Source: Chryseosolibacter sp964551035
GTDB lineage: Bacteria; Bacteroidota; Bacteroidia; Cytophagales; Cyclobacteriaceae
Direction: 5' to 3'
Length of the DNA stretch: 64,000 nucleotides
NCBI GenBank assembly: GCA_964551035.1
Contig: CAZKBK010000004.1
Location: 62,001 to 126,000 of the forward strand
The translations under genes and the position numbers were made by a program. Under the pieces are notes generated by a model, which did no database searches, had not been told where the DNA came from, and saw only the letters and a program-made list of their open reading frames with translations. Of this stretch, positions 26,001-34,812 are shown in pieces. Position 1 is the stretch's first letter. Each line of letters opens with the position of its first letter.

Positions 26001-27885
26001 CGTTCTAACGGTGGAATTTTCCGAAAGTGTTCCGGGGAGGCCGGAATCGGTTACTTTTTTCGACGTGGACGGAATGGGGTTTCCGGTTTCAGTCTCTGCC
26101 GAAAACGCGCGGACCATCCGCCTTGAATTTCAAGACGCGTTCGAGAATGGGCAACAACAAACCCTGCGTGTGCATTCCGTTACGGACCTGGCGGGCAACG
26201 TCATGCTGCCCTCCGAGGCGACGTTCCTGTTTTTCGAGGAGACACCTGTTACGCCGGATGATATTGTTGTCTCGGAGATCTTTTCGGACCCCACGCCCGT
26301 GCGCGGTTTGCCCGAAGCAGAGTACATCGAAATCTACAACCGCACAACGCATCCCTTCAACCTCGCCGGATGGACGTTAAGCGATGAAACCGGATTCGCC
26401 ACGCTGTCGCAATTCATCATCTTGCCGCACGAGTACGCGCTGCTGTGCGCACACCAGTCCGTTGGATCCTTGAGTCGGTATGGCAGGGTACTTGGTGTGA
26501 CGTCGTTTCCATCCCTGAACAACGCCTCTGACGAGGTTGTCATCAGCGATGCGCATGGCCAGGTGGTTGACTCCGTGCGATATCATGCTGACTGGTACCG
26601 TGACGATGAAAAAGCCGACGGCGGATGGTCACTGGAGATCATCGATCCCGAGAACTTATGTTCAGAAGGACCCAACTGGGTCGCCGCTGAAGTCGAGACA
26701 GGGGGAACACCGGGTGCCCGGAACTCGGTGTTCGCGAACAAGCCCGACCTGACCGGGCCAAAGTTATTGGTGGCTTTCCCGCTGTCCGACTCAACGATTG
26801 TCATCACCTTCAATGAGAAACTGGAGAAGACCTTGCCCGCGCCTGACGCCTTTGAGTTCCAGCCCGCGGTATCCGTGGCCGAAGTTTCCTTTGTGGATCA
26901 ATCACTCACCGCCATTCACGCGCGACTGTCGGAAGATCTGCAAGGGGGCATCGCATATGCGTTGCATGGCCGTTCAATATATGATTGTGCAGGAAACATC
27001 ATCGATGACGAATTCGACCGGGTTTCTTTTGCGCTACCTGAAGAGGCGATAAAGCACGACCTCGTCATCAACGAGGTGCTCTTTAATCCCACCTCTACCG
27101 GCGTGGATTTCGTTGAGGTCTACAACCGCTCTGGGAAATTCATCGACCTGAAGGAGTGGCGGTTGGCGAACCTGAGTGGGGACACGGTGACAACCGGAAT
27201 GACGATTACAACGCAGCATGTTCTTTTGCCGCCAAAGGCATACAGGGTATTTACGGAAGACGGCAATTTGTTGAAAGGCGAATACCTCTCTGGCCGCGAA
27301 GAGACGTTCTTCGAAGCGGACCTTCCACCGCTGCCCGACGACCGGGGATCGGTCGTTCTGGTGGATGACGACGGTCGTGTTGTCGATCAGGTGGTCTACG
27401 CGGAAGACTTTCACTCCGCATTCGTCCGCGACGGCAACGGCATTTCTCTTGAACGGATCGGCTTCGATGTTTCGGCTTCGGATGCGTCAAACTGGAAGTC
27501 GGCAAGTCGTGCCTCGGGCTACGCAACTCCGGGGTATTTGAATTCCAACTCCATTCGTTTGGCACCGACAAGTGACGCAATCGTCATCGAGCCAGAGGTG
27601 TTTGTTCCGGGAACCGGCCAGCCTGACTTTTCATTGATTCGCTATGCTTTTGATCGGGGCAACCTGATTGCCAACGTCCGCATCCTGAACGCGCGGGGTC
27701 AAGAAGTGCGTCGCCTGGCCAATAATGTGCTGATTGGTACGGAGGGATTTTTCAGGTGGGATGGCGACCTCGACAACGGCATGCGCGCGGGGATTGGAAC
27801 TTACATGGTGTGGGTGGAGGTGTTTGATGAAACCGGCTTTTTGCGGACGTTCAGAAAACGTGTCGTCGTAGCGGGAGATTTCTAG
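23089..27885 (+). CDS. Large secreted protein with four lamin-tail domains
   Basis: A 1598-residue exported protein with a signal peptide. An N-terminal beta-sandwich-like region (about 40-240) comes first. Three tandem units of about 361 residues follow, each with a bacterial Ig-like part and a lamin-tail domain starting near 335, 696 and 1057. A fourth lamin-tail domain starts near 1323. The end (about 1500-1598) is FlgD-Ig-like (FRWDGDLDNGMRAGIGTYMVWV), the kind that often closes surface proteins in this phylum. Repeated hallmarks are EFVEIHNR and GWTLSDGN. I start at the ATG at 23089 instead of the in-frame GTG at 23071. It is probably surface-located; the ligand is unknown. Confidence 0.88.
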   Translation: MNRTAKISAAFTAGLWLKTFPVILLSLVACSQQMLGQVVDDFSDGNFVADPPWDGETEKFTVDAQALRLTAPAIAGSAFLSVPSRSFYDAIWEFTVRMEFNPSSGNYTRVYIASDQPDLRGALNGYFVVIGDSPDEVSLYRQAGAAETKIIDGEDGSVDVSPVDVKVKVVRDRYGNWELFSDVDGAGFVSEGVAKDVVHSTTAYFGVLCTFSATRSDKFFFDDIHVTGVAFVDLLPPEVDSVKVTSPTELEVTFSETVTPETAGQETNYTVADAFPDSAFPSADSLRVRLVFENAFENGVPQTLQVTSISDREGNLLASAEVQFLYFESRVPVRHDVIFTELFPDPTPPTGLPETEFVEIHNRAEVPFEMTGWKFADAGDTVDFQSFILLPEHDLILCSGALETTLETFGDVMGLSRFPSLNNASDQLLLLDPTGAVIDSVGYSKSWYRDEEKEDGGFSIELINTGDFCSGDANWTASTADAGGTPGMINSVYDTTSDRTGPKLLAVNVISRDTIAFAFDERLDSALPGAEAFAFEPEVAISAVAFGFDSNVLLVTLQEALDSTITYAISLASIFDCPGNVIREEFSRGQIKLDTVPPLLNAVNVISERALELRFSESLDLVSSASVASYETLRGGRPATAELLAGNTVRLTFTDPFGNGVADTLVISGLRDAALNEMSTAKVKFMYFHEMPAEPRDVIITEIMCDPVPVVGLPEAEFIELHNRSDGPFDLTGWTLSDGNRTATLPTHIIRSGEYVLLSGMSGASALAQFGHVLAVATFPSLNNGGESLMLRADDGTEVDVVDYSDAWYRDDDKRDGGWTLERIDPHDACRGPLNWAASNDPRGGTPAVRNSVYNDEGDHIAPVLVGVEVSGRKAFRLRFDEKLEATLPPLTAFDVLPPLGIDSLWFSNPGRSEIMVQFRQPVDSSTTYLVTVNGVRDCPGNLIDPLFASATVLLDTLPPRLHEVKAVDERVLTVEFSESVPGRPESVTFFDVDGMGFPVSVSAENARTIRLEFQDAFENGQQQTLRVHSVTDLAGNVMLPSEATFLFFEETPVTPDDIVVSEIFSDPTPVRGLPEAEYIEIYNRTTHPFNLAGWTLSDETGFATLSQFIILPHEYALLCAHQSVGSLSRYGRVLGVTSFPSLNNASDEVVISDAHGQVVDSVRYHADWYRDDEKADGGWSLEIIDPENLCSEGPNWVAAEVETGGTPGARNSVFANKPDLTGPKLLVAFPLSDSTIVITFNEKLEKTLPAPDAFEFQPAVSVAEVSFVDQSLTAIHARLSEDLQGGIAYALHGRSIYDCAGNIIDDEFDRVSFALPEEAIKHDLVINEVLFNPTSTGVDFVEVYNRSGKFIDLKEWRLANLSGDTVTTGMTITTQHVLLPPKAYRVFTEDGNLLKGEYLSGREETFFEADLPPLPDDRGSVVLVDDDGRVVDQVVYAEDFHSAFVRDGNGISLERIGFDVSASDASNWKSASRASGYATPGYLNSNSIRLAPTSDAIVIEPEVFVPGTGQPDFSLIRYAFDRGNLIANVRILNARGQEVRRLANNVLIGTEGFFRWDGDLDNGMRAGIGTYMVWVEVFDETGFLRTFRKRVVVAGDF

Positions 27886-27946
27886 TCCCGCGACTTCTGG
27901 AAGGTGGGCAAGCCGATCCCGGGAACGGAACCAACCCGTCACCCGG

Positions 27947-28987
27947 TCAGTCTCCCTCGTCCTTATAAATAAACGTCTTCGGCTCCCCTTTCTTTCGAAT
28001 ATATCCCCGATACATTCCTTCAGAGTTGAAAGTCATGGAAACGTTTCCCTGACGGTCCAGGGCGATGATGCCACCTTCGCCACCAAGCGTGGTAAGTTTT
28101 TTCATGATCACACTGTCTGCGGCCTCCTGCAATGACATGTCCGCATACTCCATCATAGCCGCAATGTCGCGCGCGACGCCAAGCCGGATGAAATATTCAC
28201 CATGACCGGTTGCCGACACGCCACACGTTTTGTTGTTGGCATACGTTCCCGCGCCGATGATGGGCGCGTCACCTACCCTGCCGTAACGCTTGTTGGTCAT
28301 TCCACCCGTGGACGTGCCCGCGGCGATGTTGCCGAATTGGTCCAGGGCTACGGCACCCACCGTGCCGAACTTCTTGTCTTTGATGTAAGGATCAATGAGT
28401 GCGGCTTGCTTGTCGCCTTCTCGCTCCTGTACGCGCTTGAGTTGTCGATAACGGGTGGAATCAAAGAAATACGATGGATCGACAATCTCAAGTCCCTGCT
28501 CCGCGGCGAACTTTTCGGCGCCGTGTCCGACCATCATCACGTGCTCGGATTTTGTCATTACCGCATACGCCGCGGTGATGGGATTCTTGATCGTGGTCAC
28601 GCCCGCGACGGCGCCGGCCATCAGGTTGCTTCCGTCCATGATCGACGCGTCGAGTTCATTCCGTCCCTCGTTGGTAAACACCGCACCTTTGCCCGCATTG
28701 AACAACGGAGAATTTTCCATCGTCTTGATGGTGGCGATCACGGCGTTGAGGCTCGTGCCGCCATCTTCGAGTACAGCGTAGCCCGTCTCCAGGGCAAACT
28801 CGAGCGCTTCCCTGTACGCCTTTTCCCGCTCGGGACTCATGTTCTCGCGTCGGATTGTTCCTGCTCCGCCGTGGATTACCAGTGTGATAGGCCCCGGTTC
28901 GCTTTCCTGTGCGTTTATCTTGGGTTTTGACGGCTCACAACCCATGCTGGCAACAAAGATCACTGAGAGCAGTATATAATTCTTCAT
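27947..28987 (-). CDS. Isoaspartyl peptidase/L-asparaginase (Ntn hydrolase) lipoprotein
   Basis: A 346-residue plant-type asparaginase that splits itself at a Thr to give an N-terminal nucleophile. The Thr is in KKFGTVGAVALD, and substrate-pocket motifs GGMTNKRYGR and GTYANN follow. It hydrolyses isoaspartyl dipeptides and asparagine. The lipobox SMGC near residue 17 sends it to the envelope. The frame is open to 29131, but the lipoprotein signal begins at the ATG at 28987. Its gene points away from the dksA-like gene. Confidence 0.92.
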   Translation of the reverse strand: MKNYILLSVIFVASMGCEPSKPKINAQESEPGPITLVIHGGAGTIRRENMSPEREKAYREALEFALETGYAVLEDGGTSLNAVIATIKTMENSPLFNAGKGAVFTNEGRNELDASIMDGSNLMAGAVAGVTTIKNPITAAYAVMTKSEHVMMVGHGAEKFAAEQGLEIVDPSYFFDSTRYRQLKRVQEREGDKQAALIDPYIKDKKFGTVGAVALDQFGNIAAGTSTGGMTNKRYGRVGDAPIIGAGTYANNKTCGVSATGHGEYFIRLGVARDIAAMMEYADMSLQEAADSVIMKKLTTLGGEGGIIALDRQGNVSMTFNSEGMYRGYIRKKGEPKTFIYKDEGD

Positions 28988-29072
28988 ATTTCGTATGTTG
29001 GAAGATGATCGGTCACTTTTCAAGGCCGGGACAGATAAAAATATCAATTGCCCGGAATTTTCTGTAATATTT

Positions 29073-29101
29073 TTTGTTTTAGTGGGCAACCTATAATTTT
29101 G
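29073..29101 (+). promoter_or_regulatory. Consensus Bacteroidota promoter
   Basis: TTTG (29073-29076), 17 bases, then TAATTTTG (29094-29101): both elements fit the consensus. The transcript would start near 29107, leaving a leader of about 25 bases with GGAGG at 29118-29122 ahead of the ATG at 29131. Confidence 0.75.
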
Positions 29102-29130
29102 CGAATCTTTTACCAAACGGAGGATAAACA

Positions 29131-29958
29131 ATGGCTAAGAAAAAGACACCAGCCAAGTCAGCTAAGAAGGCAGCGAAGGCTAAAAAAGCGGCGAAGAAGA
29201 AATCTCCTGTAAAGGCGAAAGCAAAGGCAAAACCCGCAGCTAAAAAAGGAAAAGTGACGAAGACGCCGAAGTCGGCCAAGGCAACGAAGGTTGCCAGGAA
29301 GGTGAAGAAGACCGCCCCGAAGGCAAAAAGTAAAGCAAAAAAGCAGGTAGCAGCTCCTAAAAAGGTACAGAAAGTGGAGAAGAAAGACGTGAAGAAGATG
29401 ACCATCAGAAAAGCGGCGCCTTCCGACAAGAAGACGGTCGACATCAAGGAAGCGGTTCAGAATAACAACCAGGCGGCCACTGCGGCGAAAATCGCTCAAA
29501 GCGCACAGTTGAATTTTTTCCAAATGCCGAATCAGCGGCCGATCGCGCACAAGCCCTCCAAGCCGTCGAGCCACCCCGAGGACAAAACGCGTTATTCGGA
29601 AGAGGAACTGAAAGAATTCGAAGAACTCATCAATAAGAAATTAGAAAAAGCGCGTGAGGAATACCGGATCCTGAAGGATACCCTAAACCGCAACAATGAT
29701 GAGGGCACCGACTCCACATCCGGGGGAAACACCAAGGTGTTGGAAGATGGCGCTGAAACCGCGGAAAAGGAAAACCTCAGCCAGCTGGCAGCCCGCCAGC
29801 AGAAGTATATCACCAATCTTGAGAACGCTTTGGTGCGGATCAAGAATGGCACATACGGCATCTGCTCGGTAACCGGAAAACTCATTTCAAAAGAAAGGCT
29901 GATCGCCGTTCCCCATACTACGCAAAGTATCGAGGCGAAGCTGATGCAGCAGGATTAA
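29131..29958 (+). CDS. TraR/DksA-family protein with histone-H1-like N-terminus
   Basis: A 275-residue protein. Residues 1-90 are almost only Lys, Ala, Pro, Val and Ser, like the tail of histone H1 or bacterial Hc1 proteins. Residues 150-275 form a DksA-type coiled coil and a zinc-finger region ending KNGTYGICSVTGKLISKERL. DksA normally binds RNA polymerase and ppGpp. Here the finger keeps one Cys of four, so zinc binding is doubtful; from memory such degenerate fingers are common in Bacteroidota. The basic tail suggests DNA or RNA binding. It has a consensus promoter and a strong GGAGG. Confidence 0.88.
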   Translation: MAKKKTPAKSAKKAAKAKKAAKKKSPVKAKAKAKPAAKKGKVTKTPKSAKATKVARKVKKTAPKAKSKAKKQVAAPKKVQKVEKKDVKKMTIRKAAPSDKKTVDIKEAVQNNNQAATAAKIAQSAQLNFFQMPNQRPIAHKPSKPSSHPEDKTRYSEEELKEFEELINKKLEKAREEYRILKDTLNRNNDEGTDSTSGGNTKVLEDGAETAEKENLSQLAARQQKYITNLENALVRIKNGTYGICSVTGKLISKERLIAVPHTTQSIEAKLMQQD

Positions 29959-30021
29959 TTCCGGAGGTACTGTATGAGGTCCGCTTTTTTGGTTAGGACG
30001 TGATTTAAAAGAGAAACAAAA

Positions 30022-30657
30022 TTGGATTTTTTACAGAACCACATTGAGGCGCTGATCTTTTGTTCGCCGGGTCCGATTCGCCTGGCGGACATCAAAGCCT
30101 GTCTCTCGGAAATGTTCAATGCGGATGTTCCGGAGGAAGACATCATGGGGGCCATCCAGCGCCTGGACGAAAAGTACCAATCGGAGGAATACGCGTTTCA
30201 ACTTTTCAAAGCTGCCGGCGGCTATCAGTTTCTTACGAAGCCGGCCTACCAGGCGAGCATCAGTATCTTGCTGAAGCAACAGTCGAAGAAAAGATTGTCG
30301 ACTTCCGCGATGGAAACGCTTTCGATTATCGCATACAAGCAGCCGATCTCGAAGACCGAGATTGAAAACATCCGCGGTGTAAACTGCGATTACGCGGTCC
30401 AAAAACTCCTGGACAAGGGATTGGTGGAGATCACCGGAAAGGCGGATACCATCGGCCGGCCGATGTTGTACGGCACCACATCAAAGTTCATGGAGTACTT
30501 TGGGATCGGCGACCTCACCGAACTGCCAACGCCCAAGGAATTCACCTCGGAAGTGAACATGATCGGCGAAAACAGTGAAACGCGTGACAATGGCGACGCG
30601 GGCGAGCACACCGCCGGTGACACAGACGACACCCGCGAGCCCGATGCCCAGGCGTAA
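30022..30657 (+). CDS. scpB: Segregation and condensation protein B
   Basis: ScpB, with ScpA and SMC, forms bacterial condensin, which organises and segregates the chromosome and is loaded at ParB/parS. The 211-residue protein has the two winged-helix domains of the family, with the signature SAMETLSIIAYKQPISKTEIENIRGV in the second. That stretch spans about residues 95-120. The start is a TTG (30022) 64 bases after the DksA-like gene. The C-terminal 30 residues are acidic and probably disordered. The next gene overlaps its end. Confidence 0.94.
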   Translation: MDFLQNHIEALIFCSPGPIRLADIKACLSEMFNADVPEEDIMGAIQRLDEKYQSEEYAFQLFKAAGGYQFLTKPAYQASISILLKQQSKKRLSTSAMETLSIIAYKQPISKTEIENIRGVNCDYAVQKLLDKGLVEITGKADTIGRPMLYGTTSKFMEYFGIGDLTELPTPKEFTSEVNMIGENSETRDNGDAGEHTAGDTDDTREPDAQA

Positions 30658-31693
30658 CCAGGGGAAAGCCCCCTCAGGAAGAAGAGGTCCTTCTCGATCT
30701 TCGGGACAGGAATCCAACCGTCGAAGGAAAGCGCGTCCGGCGCATGAAGAGAAGCCCGGCAAGGGCAAAGCGCAAGCAAAACCACCCCGTGGCAGGAATG
30801 CCGATGCAAAGCCGGAAAAAGCCAACGCCCGGAGCCGTTTTGGCAAGTCCTCAAAAACAAGGAAGACAAGAAAAGATGAAGAGGAATCCTCGCGGGGATT
30901 CTTTTCCAGGACAAAACCCCGTAGCGTCAGGGCAGAAAGGTCGCCGGGAAAACGGGATACGCCAACCGTGCAGACGGAGAAGATGCGACTCAACCGCTTC
31001 ATCGCCAACAGTGGCGTTTGCTCTCGCCGGGAGGCGGACGAACTCATCGCCATGGGTCTCATTTCCGTGAATGGAAAAACCGTGACCGAGATGGGGCACA
31101 AGGTAAATCCCGGCGATGAAGTGCGTTATGAAGGACGCGTTCTCCGCGCCGAAAAACCGGTGTACATCCTGCTGAATAAACCTAAAGGATACCTGACCAC
31201 GACGGACGATCCGCAAGAACGACAGACCGTGATGGAGATTGTGGGGAAGGCCGTAAAGGAGCGCATTTATCCCGTCGGCCGGCTCGACCGGAATACAACG
31301 GGGTTGCTGCTGCTCACCAACGATGGCGACCTTGCCGACAAACTCATGCATCCTTCCTACAACATCAAGAAGATCTATAAAGTCAGCCTTGACCGCCCGT
31401 TGACGAAGGCGGATTTTCAACGCATCGTCGATGGCGTGGTGCTCGACGAAGGACGCGCCCAGGTTGACGACCTCGCCATCGTTTCAGACGACGGAAAGAC
31501 CGTTGGCCTGGAGATCCACATCGGGTGGAATCGCGTGGTCCGCCGCATCTTTGAAGCGCTGGCATACCAGGTCATTAAACTGGATCGGTCTGTCTATGCC
31601 GGGCTCGATAAAAAAGACCTTCCCCGGGGTCACTGGCGTTTTCTCAAACCCGAAGAGGTCGTCCGATTGAAACACTACAGCAGCCCACGGTAA
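30644..31693 (+). CDS. RsuA/RluB-type rRNA pseudouridine synthase
   Basis: A 349-residue protein. The first 110 residues are basic, Pro/Gly/Arg/Lys-rich and probably disordered. Then come an S4 RNA-binding domain (about 115-165, RLNRFIANSGVCSRREADELI) and the pseudouridine synthase domain with the catalytic Asp in GRLDRNTTGLL. It modifies a uridine in 16S or 23S rRNA; which one cannot be told from sequence. The open frame begins at 30575, but I use the ATG at 30644, which overlaps scpB by 14 bases. A scpB-rluB pair is common in bacteria. Confidence 0.9.
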   Translation: MPRRNQGKAPSGRRGPSRSSGQESNRRRKARPAHEEKPGKGKAQAKPPRGRNADAKPEKANARSRFGKSSKTRKTRKDEEESSRGFFSRTKPRSVRAERSPGKRDTPTVQTEKMRLNRFIANSGVCSRREADELIAMGLISVNGKTVTEMGHKVNPGDEVRYEGRVLRAEKPVYILLNKPKGYLTTTDDPQERQTVMEIVGKAVKERIYPVGRLDRNTTGLLLLTNDGDLADKLMHPSYNIKKIYKVSLDRPLTKADFQRIVDGVVLDEGRAQVDDLAIVSDDGKTVGLEIHIGWNRVVRRIFEALAYQVIKLDRSVYAGLDKKDLPRGHWRFLKPEEVVRLKHYSSPR

Positions 31694-31752
31694 CGTCATA
31701 AAGTTTCAGGCTATTCCTTGTAAATCCTGTTTCTACTGATCTACTTTGAGGT

Positions 31753-32268
31753 ATGACACGACCTCACCCGGATACCATTCCCGCCGCCTTCAAGCACTAC
31801 GTTGAAAATGTCATTGACCTGGATGTCATCGATGCGTTGCGGCAGGCTTCGACCAGCATGCTCAAACTTGTTCGTTCCATCCCGGAAGAGAAAGGGCTCT
31901 ACCGCTATGCCGAAGGAAAATGGACCATCAAAGAAGTCCTGAACCACATGCTGGATGTTGAGCGGGTCATGGCCTATCGCGCCATGCGCTTTTCGAGGAA
32001 TGACCACACCGAGCTTCATGGCTTTGAAGAGAACGACTACGGCCCGGCAGCAAACGCGCATGCGCGAACCGTGCAGCAACTGGCTGATGAAATTGAGCGT
32101 CTGCGGATGGCAACGATTGACCTCTACGCGAGTTTTACGCCGGAAATGTTGCAACGGGAAGGCTTTGCCAACAAGAAGCGCATGTCGGTGCTGTCCATCG
32201 GCTACGTCATTGCCGGCCACGAGGTGCATCACCTTAAGCTATTCGAGGAACGTTATTTGAAGGCGTGA
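31753..32268 (+). CDS. DinB family protein
   Basis: A 171-residue four-helix-bundle protein of the DinB/YfiT type. The metal-binding histidines are in LNHMLDVERV and in the C-terminal AGHEVHHLKLFEERY. Members are metal-dependent enzymes or thiol transferases of largely unknown substrate, often linked to stress. It starts a run of six plus-strand genes. Its TGA overlaps the ATG of the next gene by one base. Confidence 0.9.
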   Translation: MTRPHPDTIPAAFKHYVENVIDLDVIDALRQASTSMLKLVRSIPEEKGLYRYAEGKWTIKEVLNHMLDVERVMAYRAMRFSRNDHTELHGFEENDYGPAANAHARTVQQLADEIERLRMATIDLYASFTPEMLQREGFANKKRMSVLSIGYVIAGHEVHHLKLFEERYLKA

Positions 32269-33569
32269 TGAAGAAACTGCCATGCTGGTTGGTGCTCGGC
32301 GCCATCGTTGCCTCATGTTCACCGCTGTCAAAGTCGGCGCTGACAAAGCGGTTCAAAGGAATTGAACAGCAACTTCACGACCATACCGGGTTCGTACTCT
32401 ACGATACCGAACGCGACAAAACGGTGTTTGCGTACAACGGGGCCACCTACTTCACGCCGGCATCCAATACAAAGATCTTTACGCTCTTTGCTTCGCTGAA
32501 CATCCTCGGTGATTCCATACCTGCCCTGCGGTATGTCGAGACGGAGGATTCGGTGATCGTCTGGGGAACGGGCGATCCCTCATTCCTTTATAAGAATGTG
32601 TACAACGACAGCTCCGTGTTTCAGTTTTTGAAGAGCATCACCAAACCGTTATACCTTTCGACGGCAAATTTTCAGACCACGCCGTTCGGACCCGGCTGGG
32701 CCTGGGACGATTATAACTCCTATTATTCGGCTGAGCGCTCGGGCTTTCCCATATATGGGAATATTTTTACCGCCACCCTGGCCGGCGACACGCCGAAGGT
32801 TGCACCGGCCTATTTCAACCGGTTTTTGTCGATGGGCGACGAGCGGGGGCGGAACCAATTCGTTCGCGAACGACACAGCAACAATTTTAAATTCCATCCC
32901 GGAAAGCGTCACTCGACCACCACGGAATGGGACATACCGATCCGGGTTGAGGATTCTCTTGTCGCGGACCTTTTGGCCGACACCCTTGGGAAACCGGTAG
33001 CTGCTGTTCGGGTACCTTACCCGGATACGGCGGTTTATGTGAACACCTTGTACAGCGTTCCTGCCGACAGCCTGTACCGTGTGCTCATGCACGAAAGCGA
33101 CAACTTCATCGCTGAACAGCTCTTGCTGATGTGCGCAGGCGTGCTCACCGACACGTTGAAGCCGGAGATCGCCATCCGCTATGCCAGGGAGCACCTGCTA
33201 ACGGATCTTCCGGATGAACCCCGGTGGGTGGACGGGTCGGGGTTGTCGAGGTTCAACCTTTTCACGCCACGGTCGATTGTCAAGCTATGGCAAAAAATTG
33301 CGGCGATCGTTCCGCGCGAAAGACTCTATCCGCTGCTGGCAACGGGTGGCGTCAGCGGCACGATACGAAACTGGTACAAGGCCGACCAACCTTACATTTT
33401 TGGAAAAACGGGGTCGCTCAACAACAACCATTGCCTGAGTGGTTTTCTGGTCACCCGGTCGGGAAAAACGCTTGTGTTTTCCTTTATGAACAGCAATTAC
33501 ATCATACCGTCGAACGTCGTGCGGAGTAATATGCAGGAGCTCTTATACTTGATCTATGAACGTTATTAG
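32268..33569 (+). CDS. dacB: D-alanyl-D-alanine carboxypeptidase/endopeptidase, PBP4 (S13) family
   Basis: A 433-residue envelope lipoprotein (lipobox with Cys17, ASC) that trims or cleaves peptidoglycan cross-links. All three penicillin-binding motifs are visible: SxxK as SNTK at 66-69, SxN as SDN in HESDNFIAEQ, and KTG in FGKTGSL near residue 377. I start at the ATG at 32268, not the GTG three bases earlier. The 3' end overlaps the GH3 gene by 14 bases, which fits a shared role in peptidoglycan turnover. Confidence 0.93.
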   Translation: MKKLPCWLVLGAIVASCSPLSKSALTKRFKGIEQQLHDHTGFVLYDTERDKTVFAYNGATYFTPASNTKIFTLFASLNILGDSIPALRYVETEDSVIVWGTGDPSFLYKNVYNDSSVFQFLKSITKPLYLSTANFQTTPFGPGWAWDDYNSYYSAERSGFPIYGNIFTATLAGDTPKVAPAYFNRFLSMGDERGRNQFVRERHSNNFKFHPGKRHSTTTEWDIPIRVEDSLVADLLADTLGKPVAAVRVPYPDTAVYVNTLYSVPADSLYRVLMHESDNFIAEQLLLMCAGVLTDTLKPEIAIRYAREHLLTDLPDEPRWVDGSGLSRFNLFTPRSIVKLWQKIAAIVPRERLYPLLATGGVSGTIRNWYKADQPYIFGKTGSLNNNHCLSGFLVTRSGKTLVFSFMNSNYIIPSNVVRSNMQELLYLIYERY

Positions 33570-34809
33570 GAGAATATTTTTGTGCGCGGCAGGCGTGATC
33601 GTCGCGGTGGCTTCATCACGCGCGCAGGAGACCGACAGCCTTGACATCAAGATCGGCCAGATGTTGCTCATCGGGTTTGCCGGTCCGGCGGTGGATCAGG
33701 AGGTGCTGCGCGAGGTGCGGGAAGGCAAAGTGGGATCGGTCATCATGTTTGAAAAGAACATCCCGGCGGAGAATTCGTTTTTTGAATTGAAGAAGATACT
33801 CTGGACCTACCAAAAGGCCGCACCGGTCCCGTTGTTGATCGCCATCGATCAGGAAGGCGGACGCGTGAACCGCTTGAAAGATAAGTACGGTTTTCCGCGC
33901 ACGATCACCGCTGCCGCCATGGGCGAAGATGCTTCGCTCGATTCTGTTCGGTTTTATAGCGAGGCGACGGCGGCGACATTGGCCGGCCTCGGCATCAATG
34001 TTAACTTCGCACCGGTGGTTGACCTCGCATCCAATCCCGACAACCCGGTTATTGCGCGCTACGGGAGGGCGTTTTCACCTCATGCAGATACCGTTGCGCT
34101 GATGGCGATGGAGGTTGTCAAGGCCCACCGGCGGTTTGGCGTTATCACGGCGTTGAAACACTTCCCCGGACACGGGAGTTCGAAAAGTGACACGCACCTT
34201 GGCATCGCCGACGTCACGAACACGTGGGAAGAAGACGAGTTGAAGCCTTACCAGATGCTCATCGATTCAGGGTATGCCGATGCGGTCATGTCCGCGCACA
34301 TTGTGAACAGGAACCTTGAACCGGATGGACACCCCGGTACCTTGTCTGATGACATCATCACAGGCATCCTTCGCGAACGTCTTAACTACGACGGGGTCGT
34401 ATTTTCCGATGACATGCAGATGCACGCCATCACCAAACACTACGGCCTGGAAGAGGCGATCAGGATGGCCATTCAAGCAGGCATCGACGTCATGACGTTT
34501 TCAAATAATATTTCCGGCAGCGATGAACGCACGGTCGCGAAAGTGCACGGTATCATCAGGGGCCTCGTTGAAAGCGGTGCAATCAGCAGGGAGCGAATCG
34601 ACGAAAGTTACCGGCGTGTCATGGCACTGAAGCAACGCCTGAAGCCGGAAGATGCGCTGCGAACGATTTACAGGGAACTTCAGGAGCGCAGGCACGAACT
34701 GAACGTCGCGGAGGCGAAGATCGAAGCGTTGGAAAGGAAGGTGAGGGTTATTTACGAAAAAGAACCGCCGTTAAAGGAAAAGAAGAAACGGCGCAGGAGA
34801 AAAAACTAG
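33556..34809 (+). CDS. Glycoside hydrolase family 3 (NagZ-like beta-N-acetylhexosaminidase)
   Basis: A 417-residue exported GH3 enzyme with a signal peptide. The NagZ signature KHFPGHGSSKSDTH holds the loop Asp/His pair, and the nucleophile Asp is in GVVFSDDMQMHAI. NagZ-like enzymes remove N-acetylglucosamine from muropeptides, which fits the PBP4-type gene just upstream. Unlike E. coli NagZ it has a signal peptide, so it acts outside the cytoplasm. The C-terminus adds a basic coiled coil ending in KKKRRRRKN. Confidence 0.92.
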   Translation: MNVIRRIFLCAAGVIVAVASSRAQETDSLDIKIGQMLLIGFAGPAVDQEVLREVREGKVGSVIMFEKNIPAENSFFELKKILWTYQKAAPVPLLIAIDQEGGRVNRLKDKYGFPRTITAAAMGEDASLDSVRFYSEATAATLAGLGINVNFAPVVDLASNPDNPVIARYGRAFSPHADTVALMAMEVVKAHRRFGVITALKHFPGHGSSKSDTHLGIADVTNTWEEDELKPYQMLIDSGYADAVMSAHIVNRNLEPDGHPGTLSDDIITGILRERLNYDGVVFSDDMQMHAITKHYGLEEAIRMAIQAGIDVMTFSNNISGSDERTVAKVHGIIRGLVESGAISRERIDESYRRVMALKQRLKPEDALRTIYRELQERRHELNVAEAKIEALERKVRVIYEKEPPLKEKKKRRRRKN

Positions 34810-34812
34810 CGC

